Of a DNA stretch of 64,000 nucleotides, positions 50,927 to 59,332 are shown in pieces. Origin of the DNA: an uncultured Oscillospiraceae bacterium (GTDB lineage Bacteria; Bacillota; Clostridia; Oscillospirales; Ruminococcaceae); assembly GCA_934446355.1 (NCBI GenBank), contig CAKSEC010000010.1, positions 1 through 64,000 of the forward strand. The letters run 5' to 3'. The notes beneath the pieces are model-generated. The model did not search any database. It was not told where the DNA came from and worked only from the letters and a program-made list of their open reading frames with translations. Position numbers and translations under genes: made by a program. Numbering within the stretch: position 1 is the stretch's first letter; each line of letters starts with the position of its first letter.

Positions 50927-51502
50927 ATGAAAAAGATATTTATAAACGCTAAAACGGAAATGGTGTGCGAAACGCTTTCAGCGGCTCTTGAAGAACTTCA
51001 TGCGCAGGTGACCTGCTGCTTCGATGACGAGGCGGCAGCGGCAGCGGAGCTTTCCGACTACGATCTGGTGATAGTATCCACGCCGCTGCGCTCGGAATTT
51101 GGTCTGAACTGGGTCGCAGATATACGCAGCCGCACCAGCGCAGTGATAATCGTGCTGGCAAAGACAGAAATAGCGGACGATGTTCAGAACCGCATAAAGT
51201 TCACGGGAGCGTATGTGCTGCCCCGTCCTTTCACCAAGCAGTCGCTGATACAGACGATAAAGACGGCTGAGATGGCGAAGGAAAATATGCGGCTGCTGGA
51301 GCAGGAAAAATCCAAGCTTACAAAACAGCTTGAGGATATGCGGACGATCGACCGTGCAAAATGCTGCCTGATACAATATCTCAACCTCACAGAAAATCAG
51401 GCGCACCGCCATATACAGAAGCTTGCGATGGATACCCGCCGCACTCAGCGTGAGATAGCAGAGGATATACTGAACACATACAGCGGTATGACTAACGTTT
51501 AA
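50927..51502 (+). CDS. ANTAR-domain RNA-binding antiterminator
   Basis: 191 residues. N-terminal receiver-like domain (KIFINAKTEMVCETLSAAL, YDLVIVSTPLRSEF) in which the usual phospho-acceptor Asp region is weak, a coiled coil near 115-135, and an ANTAR domain from about 135 (RAKCCLIQYLNLTENQAHRHIQKLAMDTRRTQREIAEDIL). ANTAR proteins bind paired hexaloop hairpins in leader RNAs and prevent termination. The operon leader at 45588 has at least one such loop, so autoregulation of the nitrogen genes is a sensible hypothesis. Confidence 0.9.
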   Translation: MKKIFINAKTEMVCETLSAALEELHAQVTCCFDDEAAAAAELSDYDLVIVSTPLRSEFGLNWVADIRSRTSAVIIVLAKTEIADDVQNRIKFTGAYVLPRPFTKQSLIQTIKTAEMAKENMRLLEQEKSKLTKQLEDMRTIDRAKCCLIQYLNLTENQAHRHIQKLAMDTRRTQREIAEDILNTYSGMTNV

Positions 51503-51528
51503 TGTGTAGAACAAAGAAATACGGAAAA

Positions 51529-51549
51529 GGGGCTGCGTAATGCAGCCCC
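51529..51549. terminator. GGGGCTGC-type hairpin between ANTAR and ABC genes
   Basis: GGGGCTGC and GCAGCCCC around GTAAT. A T run (CCCCTTTT) follows only on the minus strand, so it can terminate the ABC exporter operon; for the ANTAR gene it is a 3' hairpin without a U tract. It directly precedes the lead-in of repeat copy C. Confidence 0.75.
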
Positions 51550-51575
51550 ACAGCTTGTTGAAAAAATCCACTTCC

Positions 51576-51678
51576 AGACTGGCGAGAAGCCCTCAGATTC
51601 TAGGAACCCGCATAACGACTAGGCTTTGTGCCTGTCGTTATGCGGGTGACGACGAAGATGAGGGGTTATCGCCAGTCT
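51576..51678 (+). repeat. 103-bp nested-hairpin repeat, copy C
   Basis: Starts AGACTGGCGA and ends TCGCCAGTCT. Inner stem CCCGCATAACGAC/GTCGTTATGCGGG with loop TAGGCTTTGTGCCT. The flank CAGCTTGTTGAAAAAATCCACTTCC is shared with the remnant at 58257. It fills the space between the ANTAR gene and the end of the ABC gene, in sense with ANTAR. Confidence 0.92.
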
Positions 51679-51683
51679 ATTAA

Positions 51684-53417
51684 TCACTGTATCTGCCAGT
51701 CTGCGCTCTCATTCTGCAATGCGCACATTCTGCTGAACGTACCGTTCTTTTTCAGAAGCTCGCTCGGAGTGCCCTGTTCCGTGGCTCTGCCGTTTTCAAG
51801 CACCACTATCTTGTCCGCGCTTGCAACAGTACGCATTCTGTGTGCGATTATAAGGACCGTCTTGTCCTTGATGAGCCGTGAAAGAGCCGTCTGAATGAGC
51901 GTTTCGTTCTCCACGTCAAGCGAAGCGGTCGCTTCGTCCATCAGGATAACTGGAGCGTTTTTCAGGAACGCACGCGCTATCGAGATTCGCTGACGTTCGC
52001 CGCCGGACAGTTCGCAGCCGTTCTCGCCTATGTCGGTATTCCAGCCGTTAGGCAGCTTTTCGGCAAATTCGTCGCAGTTTGCGAGCCTTGCCGCTTCAAG
52101 GACTTCCTCATCGGTGGCGTCCTTGCGGCCTATACGGATATTCTCCATTATCGTGTTATTGAACAGCGTTACGTCTTGGAATACTATCGAATAAAGCTGC
52201 AGCAGCGTTTCCGGATCGGTCTTGTCTACGTCCATTCCGCCGACTGTGATATTGCCCTTTGTGCAGTCCCAGAATCTCGCCGCAAGACGGGATACAGTGG
52301 TCTTGCCGCCGCCGGACGGTCCGACCAGCGCAGTGACCTCGCCCTGCTTTGCTGTAAAGGTGACGTCCTCCAGCACGGTTTCTCCCTCCTTATAGGAGAA
52401 TCCCACATGGTCAAAGCTGATGTCGCAGCCATTGTTTGTGAGCTTGTCAGAGCCCTGCTGCACCGGCTGCTGGAGTATCTCGTTCATGCGGTCTACGCTT
52501 TCCTTGGTGGAGATGACCGCCGCCAGATTCTGGACTGCGCCCATCAGCGGGTCGTACAGTCTGGATACCACGAGCAGGAACATGAAGAATGTCAGCACGT
52601 CTATCTCGTTCGAGATGAGAAGCGAACTTCCCACTATTGCAACAGAGGGGATACCAAGCTTCAGGATAATGTTGGCAAGGCTGACGAAGATGGACATTCC
52701 GACCTCGGACTTTATCGTGCGGTCCTCGACTGCACGTATTTTCTTTTCCAGACCGTCAAGGTAGCTGTCCTCGGCGTTGTTTGATTTCAGGTCGCGCAGC
52801 GTTTCAAGGCACTCCTGTATTCCGTCTGCGCAGGTGATACGCGCCGCCATGGTCTTGCTGTTGAGGTGGTGCTGCAGCTTGTTCGTGCTGCCTACTACCG
52901 CAAATGCAACAGGGAGCACCCACAGTGCCGCAAGAGCCATCTTCCAGTTGAACACGAAAAGGCTTATCGAGATGAGCGAGGTGGAGATAACTGCGCCCGC
53001 AAGCGGAGGAACGAAGTGTGAGAATGCGGTTTCGAGCGTTGCGCAGTCAGCCATAATGCTGTTGGTAAGGTCTGCGAGGTCCTTTTTGCCGAAGAACGAC
53101 AGCGGGATAGTGCGCAGCTTTTCAGCAAGCGTCACTCTGCGGACGCCGGTTTCAACGTAAGTCGCAAGGAACGTCGAGTTATACTGAAAATGTGTGACAA
53201 AGAATATCAGCAGCAGCGATACGACGATACCTATGACATAGAACCATACCCTGTCACCGCTGACGCCTGAATCCATCATGTCGCCGATAAAAAAGTACAA
53301 AAGCGATACCGGCAGCATTAAAACTATGTTCTGAAGAACGCAGGCGAGCACGCCCTTTATGAGGTCCTTGGCACCCCTGTCGCTGAGTGCGAAGCGATAT
53401 TTGAGCCAGTTTATCAT
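51684..53417 (-). CDS. ABC exporter, fused membrane-ATPase subunit B
   Basis: 577 residues from ATG 53417 with AAAGGAGAG ahead. Six-helix export domain to about 320, ATPase after that: Walker A GPSGGGKTT, signature LSGGERQRIS, Walker B VILMDEATASLD, switch IIAHRMRTV. Such half-transporters pair with a second one; the partner gene lies directly upstream and overlaps by four bases (ATGA). Likely exports drugs, peptides or lipids, or acts in siderophore handling; the substrate cannot be read. A copy of the 103-bp repeat follows its stop. Confidence 0.92.
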   Translation of the reverse strand: MINWLKYRFALSDRGAKDLIKGVLACVLQNIVLMLPVSLLYFFIGDMMDSGVSGDRVWFYVIGIVVSLLLIFFVTHFQYNSTFLATYVETGVRRVTLAEKLRTIPLSFFGKKDLADLTNSIMADCATLETAFSHFVPPLAGAVISTSLISISLFVFNWKMALAALWVLPVAFAVVGSTNKLQHHLNSKTMAARITCADGIQECLETLRDLKSNNAEDSYLDGLEKKIRAVEDRTIKSEVGMSIFVSLANIILKLGIPSVAIVGSSLLISNEIDVLTFFMFLLVVSRLYDPLMGAVQNLAAVISTKESVDRMNEILQQPVQQGSDKLTNNGCDISFDHVGFSYKEGETVLEDVTFTAKQGEVTALVGPSGGGKTTVSRLAARFWDCTKGNITVGGMDVDKTDPETLLQLYSIVFQDVTLFNNTIMENIRIGRKDATDEEVLEAARLANCDEFAEKLPNGWNTDIGENGCELSGGERQRISIARAFLKNAPVILMDEATASLDVENETLIQTALSRLIKDKTVLIIAHRMRTVASADKIVVLENGRATEQGTPSELLKKNGTFSRMCALQNESADWQIQ

Positions 53418-55195
53418 TTCGCACTCTCCTTTCCGAGCTTCCATTCGACTGACTTGCGGTAATCTCCCCACATCTTTGCGAAGATACCGCTGCCCTGTGA
53501 AAGTTCTCTGCCGCTTCCGCTTTCGGCTATTTTGCCGTCCTTCAGCACGAATATGCGGTCGGCGTTTATAACGGTGGACAGCCTGTGCGCTATCATAATT
53601 ACCGTCCTGCCCTTGAGAAGTCTGGTGAATGCCTGCTGTACCTTTACCTCGTTGTCAGGGTCGGCGAATGCGGTCGCCTCGTCAAGAATGACTATCGGGG
53701 CGTTTCTCAGCATTACGCGTGCTATCGAGATACGCTGCTGCTCGCCGCCGGACAGATATATTCCGCCCGTGCCGATGACTGTATTTATGCCGTCGGGCAG
53801 CTTTTCAATGATATCGGTGCACTGTGCAGCTTCAAGCGCGTTCATTATTTCCTGCTCGGTGGCGTCAGGCTTTGCCATGCGGAGATTATCGAGAATAGTG
53901 CCCTTTATCAGGCGGCTGTTCTGGAATACGAAAGATACGGTCTCCATAAGCTGCTTTTTGGGGTAGTCCTTGACGTTCACGCCGCCGATAAGCACCTCGC
54001 CGCTGTCTGCGTCAAAGAATCGTGAGATTATGTTCGCCAGAGTGGTCTTACCGCCGCCGGACGGTCCAACAAAAGCACACAGTTCTCCCGAACCTATCTT
54101 CATTGAAATACCGTCAAGAGCCTTTTTGCTTTCGTCATAGCTGTAGGACACGTTGCGCAGTTCGACCGACCAGTCAGTGGGTCTTGCGGGTGCGCTGCCC
54201 TCAGACAGGGGTTCAAGGTTCATTACTGAATCAATGCGGTCAAGTGCGTCGTCAACCATCATATTGTTCTCGCTGGAGAACATTATCTTCGTCATAACAA
54301 CTGTTATAACAGGGGTTATGATGATGTAGAACAGCAGGTTTAGCAGGAACTCAGGCTGTGCTGCCTCGCCGCCCGTGAACCACATTCCCGCAGCAATGAG
54401 TATCGCAAAAACTGCATTTATCATCGTTGTCAGGAACATCATCGGCAGACGCATACTGTTGGTGTACTTAGTCGTCCACTCGGTGTAGCGGTCGATGGCT
54501 GTCTTGAATCTCCTGAAAGAGAACACAGTCTGACCGAACGTCTTTACTACAGGGATACCACGCACGTATTCCACCGCTTCGTTGGACATATCGGCAAGTG
54601 CGTTCTGATATTCCACCATGCTCTTTTTGAGCGTGCTGCCGGTCATGAACACCATCATTATCACGAAGCCCAGAACTACCGGAATAAGGCTGAGCAGACC
54701 GAGCCGCCAGTCGAACACGAGCAGCAGCCCGACAAGTCCGAGCGGGGTCACCAGAGCGGTCGCAGTATCGGGAAGCTGGTGCGCAAGATAGGTTTCTGAC
54801 GCTGCGCTGCTCTCGTTGACTATCTTGCGGAGTTTACCTGTGCCGAAGCTCTCTGCAAAGCCAAGCGGAAGCTTTGCTATATGTTTCATCATGGCAATGC
54901 GTATATTCGTTGCAGTGCGGAACGCCGACAAATGCGAGCACATCAGCGCACCAACGTACACAAGGAACGCCGCGCCTGCAAATATCATTGCGGTCCAGCC
55001 GTAGCGGGTGATATTGACCGCCTGCGACATATCGCCGTCAACGCTGAGAACCTCTCTCACGATGAGCCATATGTAGATGTAGGGGACAAGCGCCATCAGC
55101 GCGCTTATTCCCGCAAGCACCCACGAGCAGTACGTGAGTATTTTGTGCTTTCCGGCATATTCCATAAGCACAGATAGTCTTGATTTTTTCTTCAA
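53414..55195 (-). CDS. ABC exporter, fused membrane-ATPase subunit A
   Basis: 593 residues. Membrane domain with six helices to about 325, then Walker A GPSGGGKTT near 370, signature LSGGEQQRIS near 475, VILDEATAFADPD, and the switch IIAHRLSTV. With Ala-Phe after DEAT instead of the usual Ser-Leu-Asp, a common variation. Start is TTG 55195 with AGGAGGAGATATAC. It follows a TetR gene by 91 bases and probably forms a heterodimer with the next gene. Confidence 0.92.
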   Translation of the reverse strand: MKKKSRLSVLMEYAGKHKILTYCSWVLAGISALMALVPYIYIWLIVREVLSVDGDMSQAVNITRYGWTAMIFAGAAFLVYVGALMCSHLSAFRTATNIRIAMMKHIAKLPLGFAESFGTGKLRKIVNESSAASETYLAHQLPDTATALVTPLGLVGLLLVFDWRLGLLSLIPVVLGFVIMMVFMTGSTLKKSMVEYQNALADMSNEAVEYVRGIPVVKTFGQTVFSFRRFKTAIDRYTEWTTKYTNSMRLPMMFLTTMINAVFAILIAAGMWFTGGEAAQPEFLLNLLFYIIITPVITVVMTKIMFSSENNMMVDDALDRIDSVMNLEPLSEGSAPARPTDWSVELRNVSYSYDESKKALDGISMKIGSGELCAFVGPSGGGKTTLANIISRFFDADSGEVLIGGVNVKDYPKKQLMETVSFVFQNSRLIKGTILDNLRMAKPDATEQEIMNALEAAQCTDIIEKLPDGINTVIGTGGIYLSGGEQQRISIARVMLRNAPIVILDEATAFADPDNEVKVQQAFTRLLKGRTVIMIAHRLSTVINADRIFVLKDGKIAESGSGRELSQGSGIFAKMWGDYRKSVEWKLGKESAK

Positions 55196-55212
55196 GTATA
55201 TCTCCTCCTTTT

Positions 55213-55228
55213 GTTAGCTTTAGCTAAC
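55213..55228. promoter_or_regulatory. 16-bp palindrome upstream of the ABC operon
   Basis: GTTAGCTTTAGCTAAC is a perfect inverted repeat (GTTAGCT/AGCTAAC around TT), 18 bases before the TTG start. It may be a regulator site or an mRNA hairpin near the ribosome site. A second inverted repeat ACCGCAGT-ATGC-ACTGCGGT at 55245-55264 could terminate the tetR transcript. Confidence 0.5.
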
Positions 55229-55286
55229 TTATTGCCTTTATCAAACCGCAGTATGCACTGCGGTCAATTTCTATCAACGAACGCTG

Positions 55287-55934
55287 TTATATCCTGCCGC
55301 TGAACGGGTCCTTTCCTGCGATATGCGGGATACCCATGAGTTCTGACCAGCCCGCTGCCTGAAAGCGGTATAGCTGACGGACATAGTTCTTTGCCTTGGA
55401 CTGCGGCAGACCGTGCAGTATCGGCTCGAAATAGGAAGCGAACATTCCGCTGACGATGATATGCTCAAGGTCGGGGTCGATATCGGGCACTTCCCTGCCC
55501 TGCGAACGCAGCATCTGATAGAACCTGTGCGTTGCGTTCACCTCAATGCTGACTATCTCGTCCATAAATCCTGCGTATTTCGTGCCCTCCGAGCAGGTGA
55601 GCACCAGCCGGAACGCCGCCACATTGTCATACAGCAGATCCAGCATATCCATCAGCAGTCCGCTGGATATTACGCCGAGATTTTCCTGCTGCTCCTGCGG
55701 CGACAGAAGCACAAATTCATTCTGCACCCGCTTGTACTCCTGCATGAAGTACTCCGCAGGCGCTGCAAGGGCGCAGAAAAGCTCTTCCTTGCTCCTGTAG
55801 TAGCCGTAGAATGCTCCGGTCGTGACGCCGGCAGCCTTTACGATATTGCGCAGCGAAGCCTTCTGGAAGCCCTTTCGCAGGAACTCCTCCGTGCCCGCCT
55901 TATGTATCCGCTGAAGCGTTGTTTCTTCCGACAA
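55287..55934 (-). CDS. TetR/AcrR family transcriptional regulator
   Basis: 215 residues. N-terminal helix-turn-helix LRNIVKAAGVTTGAFYGYYRSKEELFCALA (residues about 28-57) is the TetR signature. The rest is an all-helical ligand domain. It is in the same direction as, and just before, the two ABC exporter genes and should repress them until a ligand binds. Start is TTG with GGAGG eight bases before; two overlapping 15-bp palindromes stand upstream. Confidence 0.9.
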   Translation of the reverse strand: MSEETTLQRIHKAGTEEFLRKGFQKASLRNIVKAAGVTTGAFYGYYRSKEELFCALAAPAEYFMQEYKRVQNEFVLLSPQEQQENLGVISSGLLMDMLDLLYDNVAAFRLVLTCSEGTKYAGFMDEIVSIEVNATHRFYQMLRSQGREVPDIDPDLEHIIVSGMFASYFEPILHGLPQSKAKNYVRQLYRFQAAGWSELMGIPHIAGKDPFSGRI

Positions 55935-55950
55935 TATTTTGTCCTCCGCG

Positions 55951-55978
55951 TATAACAGTGTTATATAACAATGTTATA
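55951..55978. promoter_or_regulatory. Twin TetR operator
   Basis: TATAACA-G-TGTTATA (55951-55965) and TATAACA-A-TGTTATA (55964-55978) are perfect 15-bp palindromes, centres 13 bp apart. They lie directly ahead of the tetR ribosome site, in the place of the core promoter. Two repressor dimers on one DNA face or opposite faces, as for QacR-like regulators, are possible. Confidence 0.75.
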
Positions 55979-56108
55979 TTAGCACAAGGCCACTGAAAAG
56001 TCAATAGTAAACCGCTTATCGACTGTGATTTTCGTTAAACGGTTCAATAAAATATGCGCACTGAGCGTCGGGTTAGTGCAACCTTACCAAGAGGGAGAAA
56101 ACGGGCAG

Positions 56109-56137
56109 TTGAAAAAGCGGAGGGAATATGTTATAAT
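56109..56137 (+). promoter_or_regulatory. Sigma-A promoter of mnmM
   Basis: TTGAAA (56109-56114) and TATAAT (56132-56137) with a 17-base spacer, 32 bases before the start codon. Confidence 0.8.
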
Positions 56138-56169
56138 TATATCTGTAATTATTTCAGCAGGAGGACATC

Positions 56170-56745
56170 ATGGACCCAAGAAAACATTTCAGCGCACTAA
56201 ACGTTATCCACAAGATAATTCAGGAGCATATAAAGCCCGGCGACCTGTGTATCGACGCCACCGCAGGCAGGGGAAACGACACGCTTTTCCTCGCCCGGCT
56301 GACTGGCGAAAACGGCAGAGTGATAGCGTTCGATATTCAGCAGGAGGCTGTAGACAGCACAAAAAAGCTGCTTGCCGAAAACGGTATGACTGACCGCACG
56401 GAAGTTCTCTTGAAAAGCCACAGCGAAATGGACGAGGTATGCGGGGAGGGCACAGTGTCCTGCATTACGTTCAATTTTGGCTGGCTGCCAAAGGGCGACC
56501 ACAATATTTTCACGAATGTATCCACCAGCATTCCGGCGATAGAAAAGGGAATGAAGCTGCTGAAAAGCGGCGGTATCATGACTCTTATAATCTACTACGG
56601 CAGAGAAACCGGCTTTGAGGAACGTGACGCACTGCTCGAATATCTCCCGACGATAGACAGCAGCCGCTACACGGTCATTGAAATGCCGTTCGTCAACCGC
56701 CCCAACTGCCCGCCTATCCCGATAGTGATATTAAAGGATATTTGA
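56170..56745 (+). CDS. mnmM: Class I methyltransferase of the MnmM (YtqB) family
   Basis: 191 residues. SAM motif CIDATAGRGNDTLFLARLTGENGRVIAFDIQ near residue 34, the family core NFGWLPKGDH near 105, and IYYGRETGFEERDALLEYL near 140. In B. subtilis this family methylates the wobble uridine (nm5 to mnm5) in tRNA. Conserved C-terminal FVNRPNCPPIPIVI is diagnostic. AGGAGG precedes the ATG. Single gene with own promoter. Confidence 0.9.
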   Translation: MDPRKHFSALNVIHKIIQEHIKPGDLCIDATAGRGNDTLFLARLTGENGRVIAFDIQQEAVDSTKKLLAENGMTDRTEVLLKSHSEMDEVCGEGTVSCITFNFGWLPKGDHNIFTNVSTSIPAIEKGMKLLKSGGIMTLIIYYGRETGFEERDALLEYLPTIDSSRYTVIEMPFVNRPNCPPIPIVILKDI

Positions 56746-56767
56746 CGCTTCTCGCCTGTCCGGACAC

Positions 56768-56796
56768 TTGATTTTTCCTGCTTGTTGCTGTATAAT
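56768..56796 (+). promoter_or_regulatory. Sigma-A promoter of the AI-2E family gene
   Basis: TTGATT (56768-56773) and TATAAT (56791-56796) with a 17-base spacer. Confidence 0.8.
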
Positions 56797-56831
56797 ATAA
56801 GTAGCTACCTATACGCATGGGGGAAATAATA

Positions 56832-58193
56832 ATGAACATAAACTGGAACAGAAAATATCTCACCATTGCAGTCTATGCGACCTGCGCCGTGATAGTCAGC
56901 GCTATCGCAGTTATGGTGATATTCAATTTCGATACCGTTGTCAGCAAGATATCCGTTCTCGGCGCTGTTGCAACGCCTATAATCATCGGTATATTCTGCG
57001 CATATCTGCTCAACCCGCTTATGACAAAAATCGAAACTGGACCGCTGAAAAAGCTATCCGGTTCGTCAGTCAAGAAAAAGCGGGGGCAGGCTCGTGCCCT
57101 CTCGCTGACGATAACCATGCTTATCGTGGTGCTTATTATGGCGCTCATTGTAATAATGGTTATCCCTCAGCTGGTCGAAAATATGGTCAGCATTTTCAGC
57201 AACATGGATTCCTACATCAACACCATCAAAAACTGGCTGAGCAACATTTTCGATGATAACCCCACGCTGGTGGAATTCCTCGGAAATCCTCTTGACGACT
57301 TCAACAAATTCGTCAGCGATATCTGGAAAGAATACTCCAACGAACTGATGGGAATGGTCGGCAACGTTGCTTCAACCGTCTGGGCTATTCTTGACACCAT
57401 GAAGAACGTGCTGATAGGTCTGATAATCTCGATATACCTGCTTGCACGCAAGGAAATGTTTATCGGTCAGACCAAAAAGCTCATCTTTGCTTTCCTGAAA
57501 GTGAACAAGGCGCAGAGATTCCTCGGCATATGCCGTGAAGCAAGCAAAAAGTTCCTCGGCTCTATCGTCGGAAAGATAATCGAAGCGTTCATTGTCGCAA
57601 TGCTGTGCTTTATCGGCTGCACGTGTATGAAGCTGCCATATTCGCTCCTTATCTCTGCAATAATGTTCGTGTTCAACCTGATACCGTTCATCGGTCCGTT
57701 TATCGGCGCAGTTCCCTGCACGATACTTCTTCTTCTGTCAGACCAGCCGATACAGGCGCTGTGGTTCGTTATCTTTATCGTGGTACTGCAGATGGTTGAC
57801 GGAAACATCATCGCACCGTGGATACTCGGCGATTCTACCGGACTTCCCGCAGTGTGGATACTCATTTCTATCCTTATCGGCGGCGGACTGTTCGGTATGC
57901 TGGGAATGTTCCTCGGCGTTCCGGTGTGCGCAGTAGTGTATATGCTGTTCAAGGACTTCATCGAGAACCGCCTGAAAAAACGCCGCCTGCCTCAGCACAC
58001 CTCCGAGTATGCGGGAGACGTCGGGTTTATTACTCCTGATTACGTCTGCGAGGAGGAAGAAACCCAGCCTGAGCCTGAGCCTGAAAACAAGCACTCGTTC
58101 AAGGACGTTATAACCGCAAGAGCGCAGGAATGCAAAGAGAAGTTCCATATCAAGGCTAAGACTGATTTAGCTAAAAAACGACCTAAGAAATAA
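56832..58193 (+). CDS. AI-2E family transporter (PerM/YdiK-like permease)
   Basis: 453 residues with about eight helices. Family features: N-terminal pair of helices, IFCAYLLNPLMTKIE near 60, an amphipathic middle region (NMDSYINTIKNWLSNIF), then LLISAIMFVFNLIPFIGPFIGAVPC near 275 and VLQMVDGNIIAPWILGDSTGLPAVWILISILIGGGLFGMLGMFLGVP near 320. Members export a range of substrates, including Na+/H+ exchange; the AI-2 link is historical. The C-terminal 80 residues are charged and cytoplasmic. GGGGGAAATAATA precedes ATG 56832. Confidence 0.92.
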   Translation: MNINWNRKYLTIAVYATCAVIVSAIAVMVIFNFDTVVSKISVLGAVATPIIIGIFCAYLLNPLMTKIETGPLKKLSGSSVKKKRGQARALSLTITMLIVVLIMALIVIMVIPQLVENMVSIFSNMDSYINTIKNWLSNIFDDNPTLVEFLGNPLDDFNKFVSDIWKEYSNELMGMVGNVASTVWAILDTMKNVLIGLIISIYLLARKEMFIGQTKKLIFAFLKVNKAQRFLGICREASKKFLGSIVGKIIEAFIVAMLCFIGCTCMKLPYSLLISAIMFVFNLIPFIGPFIGAVPCTILLLLSDQPIQALWFVIFIVVLQMVDGNIIAPWILGDSTGLPAVWILISILIGGGLFGMLGMFLGVPVCAVVYMLFKDFIENRLKKRRLPQHTSEYAGDVGFITPDYVCEEEETQPEPEPENKHSFKDVITARAQECKEKFHIKAKTDLAKKRPKK

Positions 58194-58208
58194 GAGAATA
58201 TAATTTAA

Positions 58209-58231
58209 GGGGCTGCGAATCTCGCAGCCCC
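58209..58231 (+). terminator. GGGGCTGC-type hairpin after the AI-2E gene
   Basis: GGGGCTGCGA and TCGCAGCCCC pair around ATC. The T tract is poor on both strands. It has the same stem and the same following sequence (CAGCTTGTTGAAAAA) as the one before repeat copy C. Confidence 0.65.
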
Positions 58232-58256
58232 CAGCTTGTTGAAAAAGTCTACTACC

Positions 58257-58275
58257 AGACTGGCGACGAAGATGA
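58257..58275 (+). repeat. Deletion remnant of the 103-bp repeat
   Basis: AGACTGGCGA is joined directly to CGAAGATGA, that is, the left outer arm is fused to the part that normally stands 70 bases further right. The lead-in TTGTTGAAAAAGTCTACTACC is intact. The junction has the short shared bases GCGA/ACGA, suggesting deletion between small direct repeats. Confidence 0.8.
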
Positions 58276-58294
58276 AGTATTCTCACCTGTCCGA

Positions 58295-59272
58295 TCAGTC
58301 CCTCGATTCACGATACTTCCTGACAAACCATATATTCTCCGGCTCAGAAACCGTAAATTCCCGCCCGTTGAGATATTCCAGACACCCCGCAGGCGTTGTG
58401 AACTCAAACCGCAGCTTGTAGGAATACAGAGCCTGCCCATCGTAGCCCGCAGCCTTGTTCACCTTATTGCTGCCGTATTTCCCGTCGCCCAGCAGCGGGT
58501 GTCCGATATACGCAAAATGCGCACGTATCTGATGTGTGCGTCCGGTGAGCAATTCGACCTCCACAAGGCTCTGGCTGCCGGTGCTTTCAAGCACGCGGTA
58601 CTTCGTCTTTATCGTTCGGTTGGCAGGAGTTTTCCTGCTTGACACCACCACACGATTTTCGTCGGCAAGCTTTTCGAGATACGCCGTCATAGTGTCCGCA
58701 CGCTTTTCCGGACAGCCCTGAACAAGGCACAGATACAGCTTCACAAGTTCCCTGTCACGTATTTTCTGGTTCAGCACACGCAGCGATTCTGCGTTCTTGG
58801 CTGCGATAACTATTCCGCCGGTGTTTCTGTCGATACGGTTGCACAGTGCCGGCGCGAAACTGCGCTCGCTGTTCGGGTCATACTCGCCCTTGCTCCAGAG
58901 GTAGCTTTTTATCCGGTCTATCAGCGTATCAGAGGAATTATCGTCGTCCTCGTGCACCACCATACCGACCGGCTTGTCGCACAGCAGTATATTTTCGTCC
59001 TCGTATACTATATCAAGCTGAGTAGGGGCTTCCCTGAAATCCGTCTGCTTCTGCCTGCCGCCCGTGTCAAGAAGTTCGTCGCTGAGGTAAAACCGGAACA
59101 CATCGCCCTCGCTGAGTTTCACATTTGGCTCGGTACGTGCGCCGTTCAGCTTTATGCGCTTTTTCCTCATCAGCTTGCAGATAAGCGGGAGCGACAGGTT
59201 TGGATATGCCTTTGTCAGGAATCGGTCGGCACGCTGACCTGCGTCGTTTTTTGATACTGTGATCTCTGTCAT
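58295..59272 (-). CDS. RluA family ribosomal large subunit pseudouridine synthase
   Basis: 325 residues. An S4-like N-terminal domain (RADRFLTKAYPNLSLPLICKLMRKKRIKLNG) is followed by the synthase domain: LCDKPVGMVVHEDD near 95, NRIDRNTGGIVIAAKN near 147 with the catalytic Asp, LVEVELLTGRTHQIRAHFAYIGHPLLGDGKYG near 225. It isomerises uridines in 23S rRNA or tRNA (RluC/RluD type). AGGAGAAATA precedes the ATG. Convergent with the AI-2E gene. Confidence 0.94.
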   Translation of the reverse strand: MTEITVSKNDAGQRADRFLTKAYPNLSLPLICKLMRKKRIKLNGARTEPNVKLSEGDVFRFYLSDELLDTGGRQKQTDFREAPTQLDIVYEDENILLCDKPVGMVVHEDDDNSSDTLIDRIKSYLWSKGEYDPNSERSFAPALCNRIDRNTGGIVIAAKNAESLRVLNQKIRDRELVKLYLCLVQGCPEKRADTMTAYLEKLADENRVVVSSRKTPANRTIKTKYRVLESTGSQSLVEVELLTGRTHQIRAHFAYIGHPLLGDGKYGSNKVNKAAGYDGQALYSYKLRFEFTTPAGCLEYLNGREFTVSEPENIWFVRKYRESRD

Positions 59273-59290
59273 TATTTCTCCTGTAAAACC

Positions 59291-59320
59291 AAAAACGGCA
59301 GCTCATACGAACTGCCGTTT
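59291..59320 (-). terminator. Terminator after the zinc-ribbon membrane gene
   Basis: On the minus strand AAACGGCAGTTC and GAGCTGCCGTTT pair around GTAT and are followed by TTTGG with a T run. It sits between 59333 and the rluA-type gene start. Confidence 0.88.
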
Positions 59321-59332
59321 CGCTGTTATGTA

